Shown here: positions 49,078 through 57,350 of the stretch, one piece after another
Layout of the letters: the number at the start of each line of letters is the position of its first letter
How positions within the stretch are numbered: the stretch's first letter is position 1
Source of the DNA: JAPWJZ01 sp966211335
GTDB taxonomy: Bacteria; Pseudomonadota; Alphaproteobacteria; Micavibrionales; UBA2020
Assembly: GCA_966211335.1 (NCBI GenBank)
Contig: CBIHNF010000003.1
Location: 1-64,000, forward strand
DNA: 64,000 bases
Reading direction: 5' to 3'
Notes under the pieces: generated by a model
The model's input: only the letters and a program-made list of their open reading frames with translations
What the model was told of the DNA's origin: nothing
Database searches by the model: none
Program-made: the position numbers and the translations under genes

Positions 49078-49326
49078 TTAGTCGTGATGTTTAGCGTTCT
49101 GGTCGACGATGTAGCCACCGACTGCGCCGGCGCCCGCGCCGATCGCCGCGCCGCAGGCAACGCAACCGCCGGTCAGGCCTGTCACAGCCGCGCCGCCGAG
49201 AGCGCCAATGCCCGCGCCGGACACGACGCGCTGCTGGGTGTTGTTCATGCCGCTGCAGGCGCCGAGCGCCAGCATCATCACGCCGCAGAGGGCGCCTTTG
49301 GAAGCGAGGGAAACAAACTTGGTCAT
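49078..49326 (-). CDS. Glycine-zipper lipoprotein
   Basis: An 82-residue lipoprotein: lipobox LGAC (Cys24), then a glycine-zipper hairpin (GAGIGALGGAAVTGLTGG, and AIGAGAGAVGGYIVDQNAK), as in SlyB/OmsB-like small outer-membrane lipoproteins. Two extra cysteines (GCVAC) sit in the hairpin turn. AGGAG lies seven bases upstream of ATG 49326. Exact EcfG promoter 38 bases upstream. Confidence 0.87.
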   Translation of the reverse strand: MTKFVSLASKGALCGVMMLALGACSGMNNTQQRVVSGAGIGALGGAAVTGLTGGCVACGAAIGAGAGAVGGYIVDQNAKHHD

Positions 49327-49364
49327 GGTGGTTCTCCTAAAAAGAATTAAACGGTTATAGGGCG

Positions 49365-49390
49365 AACGGGCGGAGGGTGAGTCTCGTTCC
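49365..49390 (-). promoter_or_regulatory. Exact EcfG-type promoter of the zipper/DUF4142 lipoprotein operon
   Basis: Minus strand GGAAC (49390-49386), 17 bases, CGTT (49368-49365), 38 bases before the start. Confidence 0.73.
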
Positions 49391-49519
49391 GTTTGGGTAG
49401 ATAAATCAGTAGCTTAAAAAGATGGCTGCCCGGTCAGGGCAGAGCCGGGCAGCCTATAGCAGAGGGCGGCGCGCATAACGCGCATTGGTGTGGAGAGACC
49501 CTCTGTTATTCCCTTTAAG

Positions 49520-50158
49520 TTACTTGTTCACTTCCGCTTCAGCGCGGTTTTTCGCGTCGATGCTGGAAATATAAACGCCCTGCCATTCCTTCATCTCGAT
49601 CGCCTTGCTCTTGTCGACGTCGACCTGGTTGAAGGCTTTGCCCGTGAATTCGCGGGGGGACAGGCCGTTGCCGTTCTTGTCAAAGCGGCTGAGCTGGGTG
49701 CGTTCCATGAACTGTTCCTGAGTCACGACCTGCTTGTCGGCCATGCCGTCATTGTCAAAGTCGTAGCTGACGACGGTGGTTTTCGCGACCGGCGCGATGG
49801 TGAGGACAGCCGGGCGTTCGAATTCGTTATTGTCGATCACCTGGTTGCCGTCGGTGTCATAGAGCTTGAACAGCACGTCGCCGATTTCGCGCGTCGACAG
49901 GATATGGTCGCCGTTGGTGTCGAAATCTTCAAAGTGGATCGTGCGGGTGCCGACCGGCACAGCGCCGGCTTCGGTGACGACATTGGTGGTGACAGCGGTG
50001 GTGGAGGTCGTCGTCGTATCACGCGTCGTCACCGCATTGCCAGCGGGGTCGACGGTGGTGGACTCTTTTACGACAGTGGTCGCAGCAAGTGCCGAGCCAG
50101 CGCCAATCAGCAGCGTAATCGCTGCGGCAGACGCCAGAATCTTTGCTTTGTTGAACAT
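49520..50158 (-). CDS. Periplasmic EF-hand calcium-binding protein
   Basis: A 212-residue secreted protein with signal peptide (SAAAITLLIGAGSALAA), a Thr/Val-rich linker and five EF-hand-like loops: DTNGDHILSTRE, DTDGNQVIDNNE, DFDNDGMAD, DKNGNGLSPRE and DVDKSKAIEMKE. The first, second and fourth keep the ligand spacing. It probably binds Ca2+ in the periplasm as buffer or sensor. AAAGGA lies about 15 bases before ATG 50158. Exact EcfG promoter 39 bases upstream, divergent from the PRC-barrel gene. Confidence 0.86.
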   Translation of the reverse strand: MFNKAKILASAAAITLLIGAGSALAATTVVKESTTVDPAGNAVTTRDTTTTSTTAVTTNVVTEAGAVPVGTRTIHFEDFDTNGDHILSTREIGDVLFKLYDTDGNQVIDNNEFERPAVLTIAPVAKTTVVSYDFDNDGMADKQVVTQEQFMERTQLSRFDKNGNGLSPREFTGKAFNQVDVDKSKAIEMKEWQGVYISSIDAKNRAEAEVNK

Positions 50159-50197
50159 AATTTTCTTTTCCTTTCGAAGTGTTTAGTCAGGGTCGCT

Positions 50198-50222
50198 AAC
50201 GGCTGGTCCTCCTATTGGTTCC
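50198..50222 (-). promoter_or_regulatory. Exact EcfG-type promoter of the EF-hand gene
   Basis: Minus strand GGAAC (50222-50218), 16 bases, CGTT (50201-50198), 39 bases before the start. Confidence 0.73.
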
Positions 50223-50271
50223 ACCCTTAAGCCGTGCATTGGAAAATGGCGCAACTTTATTTCAACCCCTC

Positions 50272-50297
50272 GGAACCTGAACAGCTGCGCAGCCGTA
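50272..50297 (+). promoter_or_regulatory. EcfG-like promoter of the PRC-barrel gene
   Basis: GGAAC at 50272-50276, 17 bases, CGTA at 50294-50297; one mismatch. 52 bases before the start. Confidence 0.52.
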
Positions 50298-50349
50298 TGC
50301 GGTGCTGAACTCACCAGATTTTTGATCACTCATCCAAGGAGATACATCT

Positions 50350-51201
50350 ATGTCCAAGGCCAATTTCATTACTGCCGTGTCGCTGGTCGCCCTGTTGGGC
50401 GCGGCGCCGGCTTTTGCCGCCACCACGACGACCTATGATAAAGACGGCAGCGTCGTCACCTCCTCCCATGACACCTCGCTGAAGCAGGACATGAAGGAAG
50501 ACTGGCAGAAAACCAAAGCCGCCGTCGCCCGCACCGCCGACAAGGCCGATGCCAAAATGGATGCCGCCGGCGATAAGCTGAAGGCCATGATGGTCAGCGA
50601 TGATGCCAAAACCAAAAACGCGCCGATCACTCTCGACAAACGCATGACCGCCGAAGGCATTATCGGCAAGCCGGTCTATAACCAGCAGAACGATAAAGTC
50701 GCGGTTGTCGAAGACATCATCCTCGACAAAGACGGCGCGGCGAAACTCGTCGTCGTGAAAGACGGCGATTTTATGGGTCTCGGCGGCAAGCTTGCGGCCT
50801 TCGACTATGACGCCATCATCGATCGCACCAAAGAAGGCGATGTCGTGATGCCGATCACGGAGAAAACCATCGATAAAGTCGCCGAATTCTCCTACGAGCC
50901 GACCACCAAGGAAAACGTGCGCCTGATCCCCGACAACGGCTACAGCGCCAAAAAAATCCTCGACGGCAACCTTGTGGATGAAAACGGCAAGAAACTCGCC
51001 GCCATCGACAACCTGTCGATGCGCGATGGCCGCGCGAAACTCGTGATCGCGGCCTATGACCAGGTTCTCGGCATGGGCGGCGACAAAGTGGCGCTGAACT
51101 TCGATGCCACCCGACTCGTCCGCGACAAAGACAACGTCGACCTGAAACTGAACCAGTCACAGGCGGCCGAATTCAAGAACTTTGAAAAGACCACCAAGTA
51201 A
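50350..51201 (+). CDS. Secreted protein with two PRC-barrel domains
   Basis: A 283-residue exported protein: signal peptide (AVSLVALLGAAPAFAA), a helical linker (residues about 45-85), then two PRC-barrel units, MTAEGIIGKPVYNQQNDKVA near 98 and NGYSAKKILDGNLVDENGKK near 198. PRC barrels often bind small ligands or proteins; tandem PRC proteins like this are common in stress regulons of alphaproteobacteria. AAGGAG lies eight bases before ATG 50350. CsbD follows 25 bases after its stop in the same transcript. Confidence 0.87.
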   Translation: MSKANFITAVSLVALLGAAPAFAATTTTYDKDGSVVTSSHDTSLKQDMKEDWQKTKAAVARTADKADAKMDAAGDKLKAMMVSDDAKTKNAPITLDKRMTAEGIIGKPVYNQQNDKVAVVEDIILDKDGAAKLVVVKDGDFMGLGGKLAAFDYDAIIDRTKEGDVVMPITEKTIDKVAEFSYEPTTKENVRLIPDNGYSAKKILDGNLVDENGKKLAAIDNLSMRDGRAKLVIAAYDQVLGMGGDKVALNFDATRLVRDKDNVDLKLNQSQAAEFKNFEKTTK

Positions 51202-51226
51202 CTGCAACCCTTGAAGGAGAATAACC

Positions 51227-51427
51227 ATGAACAACGACATCATTAAAGGCGAATGGAAAGAGATCAAAGGCGCGGTCCAGAAGAAATGGGGCAAGCTGAC
51301 CAATGACGACCTCGCCATGATTAACGGCGACCGCACGAAACTCGCGGGTTCCATCCAGAAGGCCTACGGCATCCAGAAAGACGAAGCGGAAGCCCAGCTG
51401 AAAGAATGGGAAAAAACGCGCGTTTAA
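51227..51427 (+). CDS. CsbD-family stress protein
   Basis: A 66-residue CsbD protein: MNNDIIKGEWKEIKGAVQKK at the N-terminus, then LTNDDLAMINGDRTKLAGSI and YGIQKDEAEAQLKEW, which is the complete family pattern. The family is induced by general stress in many bacteria, with unknown molecular role. AAGGAG upstream. Co-transcribed with the PRC-barrel gene and closed by a terminator. Confidence 0.95.
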   Translation: MNNDIIKGEWKEIKGAVQKKWGKLTNDDLAMINGDRTKLAGSIQKAYGIQKDEAEAQLKEWEKTRV

Positions 51428-51455
51428 CCGCCGCCAATACCCTCCAAAGAAAGAC

Positions 51456-51496
51456 AAGGCGCTTGCTTTCCCTCAAGGCAGGCGCCTTTCTTCTTT
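51456..51496 (+). terminator. Terminator after csbD
   Basis: AAGGCGC at 51456-51462 pairs with GCGCCTT at 51482-51488, with CTTG/CAAG inside, followed by TCTTCTTT. Confidence 0.7.
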
Positions 51497-51529
51497 GCGA
51501 TACTCAAAATATAGGCCTATAAGCGCAAT

Positions 51530-51555
51530 TGAACTATTTGCGGCGCTGCAGCGTT
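51530..51555 (+). promoter_or_regulatory. EcfG-like promoter of the DUF883 gene
   Basis: TGAAC at 51530-51534, 17 bases, CGTT at 51552-51555; one mismatch. 40 bases before the start. Confidence 0.5.
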
Positions 51556-51595
51556 AGCTGCAGGATAACCGTTTCAATTCAGGAGATCTAAAACC

Positions 51596-51958
51596 ATGCA
51601 AAAGATTGATAATGCCGTTAACTCCGGCAAAGAATACGCCAAAGACGCGAAAAACTATGCAGCCGGCGCCGTGAATGCCGTCGAATCCGAATATTCGGAG
51701 ATCGCCGACATCCGCGCCGACATCTCGTCGCTGAAAGACAACATTGCCGCCCTCACCAGCCACGTCAAAAAAGACGGTCAGGCGAAAGTCGGCGAGCTGA
51801 AAGAAGCCGCGACGAAGCGCGTTGACGACCTCGTCGCCAAAAGCGACCTGACGCTCGAGCAGATTTCGGAACAGGTTAAAGCCAACCCCCGCCAGGCGAT
51901 CCTGATCGCTTTTGCGGCTGGCCTTCTGACCAACTTCCTCCTGCGTTCGGGACGTTAA
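51596..51958 (+). CDS. DUF883/ElaB-like tail-anchored membrane protein
   Basis: A 120-residue protein: long amphipathic helix (IADIRADISSLKDNIAALTS) followed by the DUF883 signature VKANPRQAILIAFAAGLLTN and a C-terminal membrane segment ending in LLRSGR. In E. coli the relatives ElaB and YqjD bind ribosomes at the membrane in stationary phase. AGGAG upstream of ATG 51596. The next gene starts two bases after its stop. Confidence 0.9.
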   Translation: MQKIDNAVNSGKEYAKDAKNYAAGAVNAVESEYSEIADIRADISSLKDNIAALTSHVKKDGQAKVGELKEAATKRVDDLVAKSDLTLEQISEQVKANPRQAILIAFAAGLLTNFLLRSGR

Positions 51959-51960
51959 TA

Positions 51961-52395
51961 ATGCTGGCCCTCATCGAACCTGTGATCATGCAGCTTTTGA
52001 TGAACGGCTTCAACCGGCCGTCCACCCCCATGTTGCCGTCGAAGTCCGGTATGGCGCTCACCGCGCTTGCCGTCTTCCTCGGCTGCACGGGTATCGTTTA
52101 CATGCTGATTGCCTTCCACGAAATCATCCTTGCAGACTATTCGCCGCTCATCGCGGCGCTCGGCACCGGCGCGCTCAGCCTGTTGCTGGCCGCCTTTGCC
52201 GCGACGACAGCCTGCCACCTGGATGATCTTCGCAAAGCGAAGGCGCGCATCATGCACGACAACTCGAGGAATTCCCTGATCGAGGCGATTGAAGCCGCGA
52301 CTAAGGGCCTTGAAGAGCCGATTGCCGATCATCCGCGCACTTCCGTGATCCTCGCGAGCCTTGCGGGATACATGGCAGGCAACAAGCTGCACTAA
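51961..52395 (+). CDS. Membrane protein paired with DUF883 (holin-like/DUF1469-like)
   Basis: A 144-residue protein with two adjacent membrane segments (MALTALAVFLGCTGIVYMLI and LIAALGTGALSLLLAAFAAT) and a C-terminal part resembling the DUF883 end (IADHPRTSVILASLAGYMAG). Such proteins usually follow DUF883 genes, like YqjE after YqjD in E. coli. Coupled to the upstream gene by a two-base gap. Role unknown, likely envelope-associated stress function. Confidence 0.8.
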   Translation: MLALIEPVIMQLLMNGFNRPSTPMLPSKSGMALTALAVFLGCTGIVYMLIAFHEIILADYSPLIAALGTGALSLLLAAFAATTACHLDDLRKAKARIMHDNSRNSLIEAIEAATKGLEEPIADHPRTSVILASLAGYMAGNKLH

Positions 52396-52416
52396 AACAA
52401 TCCGACAACGTCAGTG

Positions 52417-52457
52417 TCAGGGCCGTCTTTAAGGGTTAAAACCCTTGGCGGCCCTGA
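52417..52457. terminator. Long hairpin between convergent genes
   Basis: TCAGGGCCG at 52417-52425 pairs with CGGCCCTGA at 52449-52457, with AAGGGTT/AACCCTT inside. No T-run on either side, yet its place between convergent genes suggests termination. Confidence 0.55.
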
Positions 52458-52478
52458 TGCCGTTTGGGAGGCGTTGGA

Positions 52479-53219
52479 TTAATCCGCGACTTTCGCTTCG
52501 CCGGAGAACATATAGCCGACGCCGCGCACGGTTTTGAGCAGCGCGGGGTTCTTCGGGTCATCGCCGAGTTTCTTGCGGATGCGCGCGATCTGGATGTCGA
52601 TGACGCGGTCATAGACATCAAAGTCGCCCTGGCGCGTCAGCTCGAACAACTGCTCGCGGGAGAGCACGCGGTTGGGGGAGACGACCAGTGCCTCCAGCAG
52701 CTTAAACTCGCCGGAGGTGAGATCTGCCGGCGCGTTGTTCTGGTCGAACAGCTGGTACTGCAGGCGGTCGAGCACCCAACCGGAAAAAGTGATACGCTTG
52801 GCCTTGGCAAGGCCGCCGCCGGTTTCCGATTTGTCCTTGGAAGGCGGCTCGGCCGTGGTGCGGCGCAGAACGGCCTTGATACGGGCCGACAGCTCCCGCA
52901 TCTCGAAGGGCTTGGTGAGGTAGTCATCCGCGCCCATTTCGAGGCCGACGATTCGGTCCGTCGGCTCCGTCTTGCCGCTGACGACGATGACAGGGGCCTT
53001 GGATTTGCTGCGAATTGCGGTGAGAAGGGTCAGGCCATCGTTATCCGGCAGGACGAGGTCGAGAAGGATGATGTCGGGGTGGCCCGAATCAAGTTTCTCC
53101 TGCATTTCCTTGCCGTTAAGGGCTGAAAGCACGACATAGCCCTGCATCTCCAGATACTGGCGCATTACCATCTGGAGGTTTTCATCATCATCAACGGTCA
53201 GTACTGTTGCCTTATGCAA
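52479..53219 (-). CDS. OmpR-family response regulator
   Basis: A 246-residue regulator: receiver with phospho-Asp54 (ILLDLVLPDNDGLTLL) and YLTKPF, a Lys/Ser-rich linker, and a winged-helix DNA-binding domain (LTSGEFKLLEALVVSPNRVL, then YDRVIDIQIARIRKKLG). It resembles OmpR/CpxR-type regulators. No kinase gene is adjacent. The start is probably TTG at 53219, with no strong ribosome binding site; this is uncertain. Convergent with the DUF883 pair and divergent from the ECF gene. Confidence 0.92.
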   Translation of the reverse strand: MHKATVLTVDDDENLQMVMRQYLEMQGYVVLSALNGKEMQEKLDSGHPDIILLDLVLPDNDGLTLLTAIRSKSKAPVIVVSGKTEPTDRIVGLEMGADDYLTKPFEMRELSARIKAVLRRTTAEPPSKDKSETGGGLAKAKRITFSGWVLDRLQYQLFDQNNAPADLTSGEFKLLEALVVSPNRVLSREQLFELTRQGDFDVYDRVIDIQIARIRKKLGDDPKNPALLKTVRGVGYMFSGEAKVAD

Positions 53220-53404
53220 AGCCCATCGTCCGATTATGTAAAAAAAATGCTGGAATTAGAGGTACTTCCGTTACATATAAGGCTGGGGCTACAAAAAAGA
53301 TACAAATTTTTTCCAAAGGTTAACGCGACTGGCGTTTGGAGCTTACAACCCCCCGCTATTCTGAAACTAGAGCACAACTGCAACAGAATTTACGGGAGAT
53401 CACC

Positions 53405-53974
53405 ATGTTCGATCAAAAAGCACTCGTCGGCGAAATGTCGAACCTCCAGCGCTTCGCCCTGCGCCTGACGCGCAACTCCAGCGATGCCGAGGACCTGGTG
53501 CAGGCCACCCTCCTCCGCGCCCTCGAAAAAGCGGACTATTTCGAGAACGGCACCAACCTGTTCTCCTGGACCTCGAAGATCATGTTCAACATCTTTGCGT
53601 CGCAGTACCGCCGCAAGAAAAAATTCGAAACCCAGTATGATCCGGTTCCCTATATCGACGCTGCTTCGGTCGCGCCACAACAGGAAGCCATCACCGACCT
53701 CGCCCGCGTGAAGGAAGTGATGAAAGAACTGTCGAAAGAGCACCGCGAAATGCTCGGCCTCGTCTGCATCCGCGGCCTTCGCTACGAAGAAGTCTCGGAA
53801 ATGCTGCAAATTCCGGTCGGCACTGTCCGCTCGCGCCTCTCGCGCGCCCGCAAACAGCTGCAGGACCTGCTGGAAAACCGCGAACCAATGCTGCTCGAAG
53901 GCTTCAATCAGGGCATTCCCGCCCACATTACTGATGGCGCGACGCAGGATTTCAGCGGCAGCCACGTGAACTGA
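53405..53974 (+). CDS. EcfG-like ECF sigma factor
   Basis: A 189-residue ECF sigma factor from ATG 53405 with GGAG six bases upstream. Region 2: LTRNSSDAEDLVQATLLRAL and NGTNLFSWTSKIMFNIFASQ, where the GTNL-W segment resembles EcfG proteins. Region 4: LRYEEVSEMLQIPVGTVRSR. A 30-residue extension follows. No phyR or nepR gene is adjacent, so if it belongs to the general stress response it is a secondary EcfG copy. The surrounding genes carry EcfG-type promoters, but no such promoter is visible before this gene itself. Confidence 0.88.
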   Translation: MFDQKALVGEMSNLQRFALRLTRNSSDAEDLVQATLLRALEKADYFENGTNLFSWTSKIMFNIFASQYRRKKKFETQYDPVPYIDAASVAPQQEAITDLARVKEVMKELSKEHREMLGLVCIRGLRYEEVSEMLQIPVGTVRSRLSRARKQLQDLLENREPMLLEGFNQGIPAHITDGATQDFSGSHVN

Positions 53975-54074
53975 CAACAGGCTGCTTTGATCCTTAAGTC
54001 GTCCCGCTTTGGGGCGGTTCTTGCGGCCTCTCCCCCCTGACAGGAGAGCCCGCTCCCAGCGACCACCCCAAATG

Positions 54075-54119
54075 TGCAAGGCCCCGCGGCATAACCGCCC
54101 GGGGCCTTGCATCTTTTTT
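54075..54119 (+). terminator. Terminator after the ECF sigma gene
   Basis: TGCAAGGCCCC at 54075-54085 pairs with GGGGCCTTGCA at 54101-54111, then TCTTTTTT. It lies 100 bases after the stop. Confidence 0.92.
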
Positions 54120-54136
54120 GGGTTATCAACTTAACT

Positions 54137-54165
54137 GTCTTCCCGCGAAAGCGGGAATCTAGGGC
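54137..54165 (+). repeat. REP-like palindromic repeat, copy 1
   Basis: Contains TCCCGCGAAAGCGGGA followed by ATCTAGGGC. The same unit recurs, degenerate at 54554-54583 and inverted at 54608-54637, flanking the small zinc-ribbon-like gene. Confidence 0.75.
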
Positions 54166-54195
54166 AAAGCAAAATTAAGCTCGTTTAATGTGGGT

Positions 54196-54522
54196 TTAAA
54201 GGGCGGCTTCCAATTTATCCACACAGCTGTTTAGAAAGCTACGTAAGCAAGTGGTCGAGCAAAAATTGATTTCAATTTGGCCAAGGCTTTGAGTATCCCC
54301 GACATGCAAGATGGCATCCTTCTCAGTTTTTGACCCGCTATGAAAGCCAAAATCCAAATAACCTTCCATCCGCTTATGTGGGGAGCCGTTATCCTTCTCA
54401 TCCAATAACATCGCACCGGCGCTAATAAAGGCGAATTTGCTGCCAATAAATGGCTGTCCGCAGTTGCGACAGCCGTTATCAGAGTTATGTGACTTATTTG
54501 CAGTGCCACCAGAATCTATCAT
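54196..54522 (-). CDS. Small protein with a putative four-cysteine zinc site
   Basis: A 108-residue protein with CRNCGQPF near residue 18 and FCSTTCLRSF near 88; the CxxC and CxxxC pairs could bind one zinc ion. The middle part (MEGYLDFGFHSGSK) is not familiar. Base composition is AT-richer than the surroundings, and REP-like repeats flank it, suggesting acquisition as a small cassette. It lacks a good ribosome binding site. Function unknown. Confidence 0.65.
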   Translation of the reverse strand: MIDSGGTANKSHNSDNGCRNCGQPFIGSKFAFISAGAMLLDEKDNGSPHKRMEGYLDFGFHSGSKTEKDAILHVGDTQSLGQIEINFCSTTCLRSFLNSCVDKLEAAL

Positions 54523-54553
54523 TATCTATTTTCCGTTTATTTATTTGAGGGCC

Positions 54554-54583
54554 GTTATTCCCGCAAAGCCTGGAATCTAAGGC
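54554..54583 (+). repeat. REP-like repeat, copy 2 (degenerate)
   Basis: ATTCCCGCAAAGCCTGGAAT followed by CTAAGGC; same orientation as copy 1 but with a damaged stem. Confidence 0.55.
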
Positions 54584-54607
54584 AATAAGTCAAGGCCGAT
54601 TGATGCG

Positions 54608-54637
54608 GCCCTAGATCCCCGCTTTCGCGGGGATGAC
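54608..54637 (-). repeat. REP-like repeat, copy 3 (inverted)
   Basis: GGCCCTAGAT followed by CCCCGCTTTCGCGGGG, the reverse complement of copy 1 with one change. Confidence 0.72.
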
Positions 54638-54652
54638 AAAGGAGAGCACGGC

Positions 54653-56911
54653 TTACGCAGGCTTCTTATTCAAAAACTCGAATATCTTCGCCCGCAGGTC
54701 GGCCTCGATGATGGGTTTGGCGAGGTAGCTGTCCATGCCGGATTCAATGCACTTCTCTTTATCACCCACCAGAGCATGTGCAGTCATGCCGATGATGGGG
54801 GTGCGGGGGAGGTTCTTTTCCTTTTCCATGCGGCGGATCTGCGCCGTGGCCGTAAAGCCGTCCATTTCGGGCATCTGCACATCCATGAGGATGAGGTTGT
54901 ATTTGTGGTCCTTCCAGCAGTTGAGCGCCTCGAGGCCGGTTTTGGCGACGTCGTAGTTGCACTGCAGGCTGTCAAGCAGATAGCTGAGGATGACGATATT
55001 GCCCTCGTAATCCTCGACCAGCAGCACGCGTTTTTGCGCGATGTCGGCCGCAGGAGCGACAAGCCCCGCGTCTTCCACCGGCAGCGCCGCGCTTTCCGCC
55101 GTGCGGGTGCGGATGGGCACGCCGAGCGTGAAGGTGGAGCCATGCCCGAGGGACGACTGCACGTTGATATCCCCGCCCATGAGGCGCGCGAGGCGGAGTG
55201 AAATGGGAAGCCCCAGCCCCGTGCCGCCGTATTTGCGGGAGACGGAATTATCCGCCTGCTTGAAGCGCTCGAAAATCATGGCGAAATGCGCGGGATCGAT
55301 GCCGATGCCGGTGTCCTGCACCTCGATGCGGAGGGTTTCGCCGCCGGCGATATCCACTTCCTTATGCGCCATCACATTGACGCCGCCCTTGGTCGTGAAC
55401 TTGATGGCATTGCCGATGAGGTTGATCAGGACCTGCCGCAGACGGATGCGGTCGCCATGGAAAACCTGCCGGTCCAGCCCGCCGTAGTCAAACGCGAAGC
55501 GGATACCCTTTTCCTGCGCCTTATGCTCGAAAATCGCCACCACCTGGTCGAAGAGGTCCTGCAGGCGGAAGGGCTTGTCTTCAAGTTCGAGTTCACCGCT
55601 TTCGATTTTGGAGAAATCGAGGATATCGTTGACGAGGTCTTTGAGCGATGCGGTGGAGGATGACAGCGCCTTCACCAATTGTTTCTGCTTGTCGTTCAGC
55701 TGGTCCTGCGTGCCGTCAAAAATTTCGGCGATGCCGCTGATGGCGGTGAGCGGCGTGCGGATTTCATGGCTCATATGCGCCAGGAATTCGGTTTTCGCGC
55801 GGTTGGCCTTTTCCGCGAAGGCTTTCGATTTTTCCAGTTTTTCTTCATAGGCCTTGATGTGGGTGATGTCGGTATGCGCGCCGACGAGGCGGATGGCCTT
55901 GCCGTCGGCCCCATAGAGCGCCTTGCCGCGCGCATTCACCCAGATCCAGCGCCCGCTTTTGTGGCGCAGACGGTAGACGGCGAGATATTCCGCAACTTCG
56001 CCGTTGAGGTATTTCTCGATATGGTCGAGGACGCGGGCTTTATCATCAGGGTGAATGAGGTCGCGCATCGCGTCCTGCAGCGGCGGCAGCTGGCCCAAAT
56101 CATAGCCGAGCATGGCGCAGAACTGGCGGGAATAGAAAGCGGTATTGGTGATGAAATTCCATTCGAAGAAGCCGTCATTGGCGCCTTCCAGCGCAAGGCG
56201 GAAGACGTTTTCCGCGTCGCCAAGCCCTTCATCCTGCCGTTCCTGCTTCATGCGCTGGCGGGCATAGTAGACGTTCAACAGCATGAAAATGACGGCGGTG
56301 AGGAAGCAGCACAGGATATTGCGGTACCGCGCATAGCGGCGGCCTTCCTGCAGCGCCTTCTGGCTGGCATCAAGGCTTTGTTTTTCCTGAAGCAATATAT
56401 CCTTGCTGATGCGCGCCATATTCTCCCGCGCGCCTTCGACCGCGGCATAGGGCAGCATCGCCTTCGGCACCGGGCGGCTCGCGGGGATGCGCTGGCGTAG
56501 GGTTGCGACGTCGTCGAGCTTTTCACTGAGCGCGAGGTAATAGTGCTGCAATTCCTTGATGCGGAGGCTCTGCGCCGGCAGGCCTTGCGTCATCTGGATC
56601 ATGTCGGCCATAAGGTCGGAGCTTTCGGCCTTGTCGTTTTTGTAATGATCGAAGGCGGTGTCATTCGCCGTCAGCAGATAGCCGCGCATATCTGCCACCA
56701 TGCGCTCGGCGCGCAGGGCCAGTTCCTGGTTGCGGCTGATGATGTTGGTGCTCTGGTCGATGGCAAAGTTATAGGTATCCACCATCTTTGCGCCGGAGGA
56801 GATGACGAAGATCATCGTGCCGCAGCAAATAACCAGCAGCGCCAGCGACAGCAGCCAGTGCTGGTACCGGCGGAAAAGGAGCGGGAATTTTTGGGCGGCG
56901 GGCATATTCAT
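54653..56911 (-). CDS. CHASE3-PAS hybrid histidine kinase
   Basis: A 752-residue kinase: membrane helix at 18-40, a helical CHASE3-like periplasmic domain to about 195, second membrane helix, PAS domain (NVFRLALEGANDGFFEWNF, with PAC segment WVNARGKALYG), HisKA (SHEIRTPLTAISG, His382), HATPase (DTGIGIDPAHFAMIFERF, GGTGLGLPI) and a receiver domain with phospho-Asp near residue 677 (MDVQMPEMDG). No DNA-binding output; probably signals through a phosphorelay. The start lacks a strong ribosome binding site. Confidence 0.94.
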   Translation of the reverse strand: MNMPAAQKFPLLFRRYQHWLLSLALLVICCGTMIFVISSGAKMVDTYNFAIDQSTNIISRNQELALRAERMVADMRGYLLTANDTAFDHYKNDKAESSDLMADMIQMTQGLPAQSLRIKELQHYYLALSEKLDDVATLRQRIPASRPVPKAMLPYAAVEGARENMARISKDILLQEKQSLDASQKALQEGRRYARYRNILCCFLTAVIFMLLNVYYARQRMKQERQDEGLGDAENVFRLALEGANDGFFEWNFITNTAFYSRQFCAMLGYDLGQLPPLQDAMRDLIHPDDKARVLDHIEKYLNGEVAEYLAVYRLRHKSGRWIWVNARGKALYGADGKAIRLVGAHTDITHIKAYEEKLEKSKAFAEKANRAKTEFLAHMSHEIRTPLTAISGIAEIFDGTQDQLNDKQKQLVKALSSSTASLKDLVNDILDFSKIESGELELEDKPFRLQDLFDQVVAIFEHKAQEKGIRFAFDYGGLDRQVFHGDRIRLRQVLINLIGNAIKFTTKGGVNVMAHKEVDIAGGETLRIEVQDTGIGIDPAHFAMIFERFKQADNSVSRKYGGTGLGLPISLRLARLMGGDINVQSSLGHGSTFTLGVPIRTRTAESAALPVEDAGLVAPAADIAQKRVLLVEDYEGNIVILSYLLDSLQCNYDVAKTGLEALNCWKDHKYNLILMDVQMPEMDGFTATAQIRRMEKEKNLPRTPIIGMTAHALVGDKEKCIESGMDSYLAKPIIEADLRAKIFEFLNKKPA

Positions 56912-56983
56912 GAGGATAATTTTACCATTGAACGCTTAACAAAAAGCCCCTTTTTTTAACCCCCGCAGCGCGAAAAAGAATAA

Positions 56984-57013
56984 AAAAAGGCTGCCCCGAA
57001 AGGCAGCCTTTTT
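56984..57013 (-). terminator. Terminator after the DUF1328 gene
   Basis: AAAAAGGCTGCC at 56984-56995 pairs with GGCAGCCTTTTT at 57002-57013; leftward transcript ends in a T-run of seven. Confidence 0.92.
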
Positions 57014-57064
57014 CCATCAATGACGTTATTGCGCCACTGAAAGCTCTTATGCAAACCGCGGTTG

Positions 57065-57241
57065 TTAAACCGGCGGCGCCTTGCCCTGCAGCGCGTGCAT
57101 TGCGAAAGCAATGACGAACAGGATGATGAAGGCGACAAAAAGAATGCGGGCGATCTCGATGGAGATGACAGCAACGCCGCCAAAACCAAGGAAACCCGCG
57201 ATCAATGCCAAGACCAAAAATGACAATGCCCAGCGTAACAT
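57065..57241 (-). CDS. DUF1328 small membrane protein
   Basis: A 58-residue protein from ATG 57241 (AAGGAG seven bases upstream); a longer open frame to 57406 is not supported. MLRWALSFLVLALIAGFLGF and VAVISIEIARILFVAFIILF form two membrane helices with the family motif LGFGGVA. DUF1328 proteins are frequent members of stress regulons. An EcfG-like promoter lies 70 bases upstream. Confidence 0.92.
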   Translation of the reverse strand: MLRWALSFLVLALIAGFLGFGGVAVISIEIARILFVAFIILFVIAFAMHALQGKAPPV

Positions 57242-57310
57242 GATGTTTCTCCTTATTGGTTTATTGACGGGGAGAGCCGGTGTAGGAAGCTGTTCCCCTC
57301 TGTTCAGTCC

Positions 57311-57336
57311 AACGGTGGAAGCAGGCATTTGGTTCA
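57311..57336 (-). promoter_or_regulatory. EcfG-like promoter of the DUF1328 gene
   Basis: Minus strand TGAAC (57336-57332), 17 bases, CGTT (57314-57311); one mismatch. Divergent from the next site. Confidence 0.48.
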
Positions 57337-57350
57337 TGTCCATTTGATCA

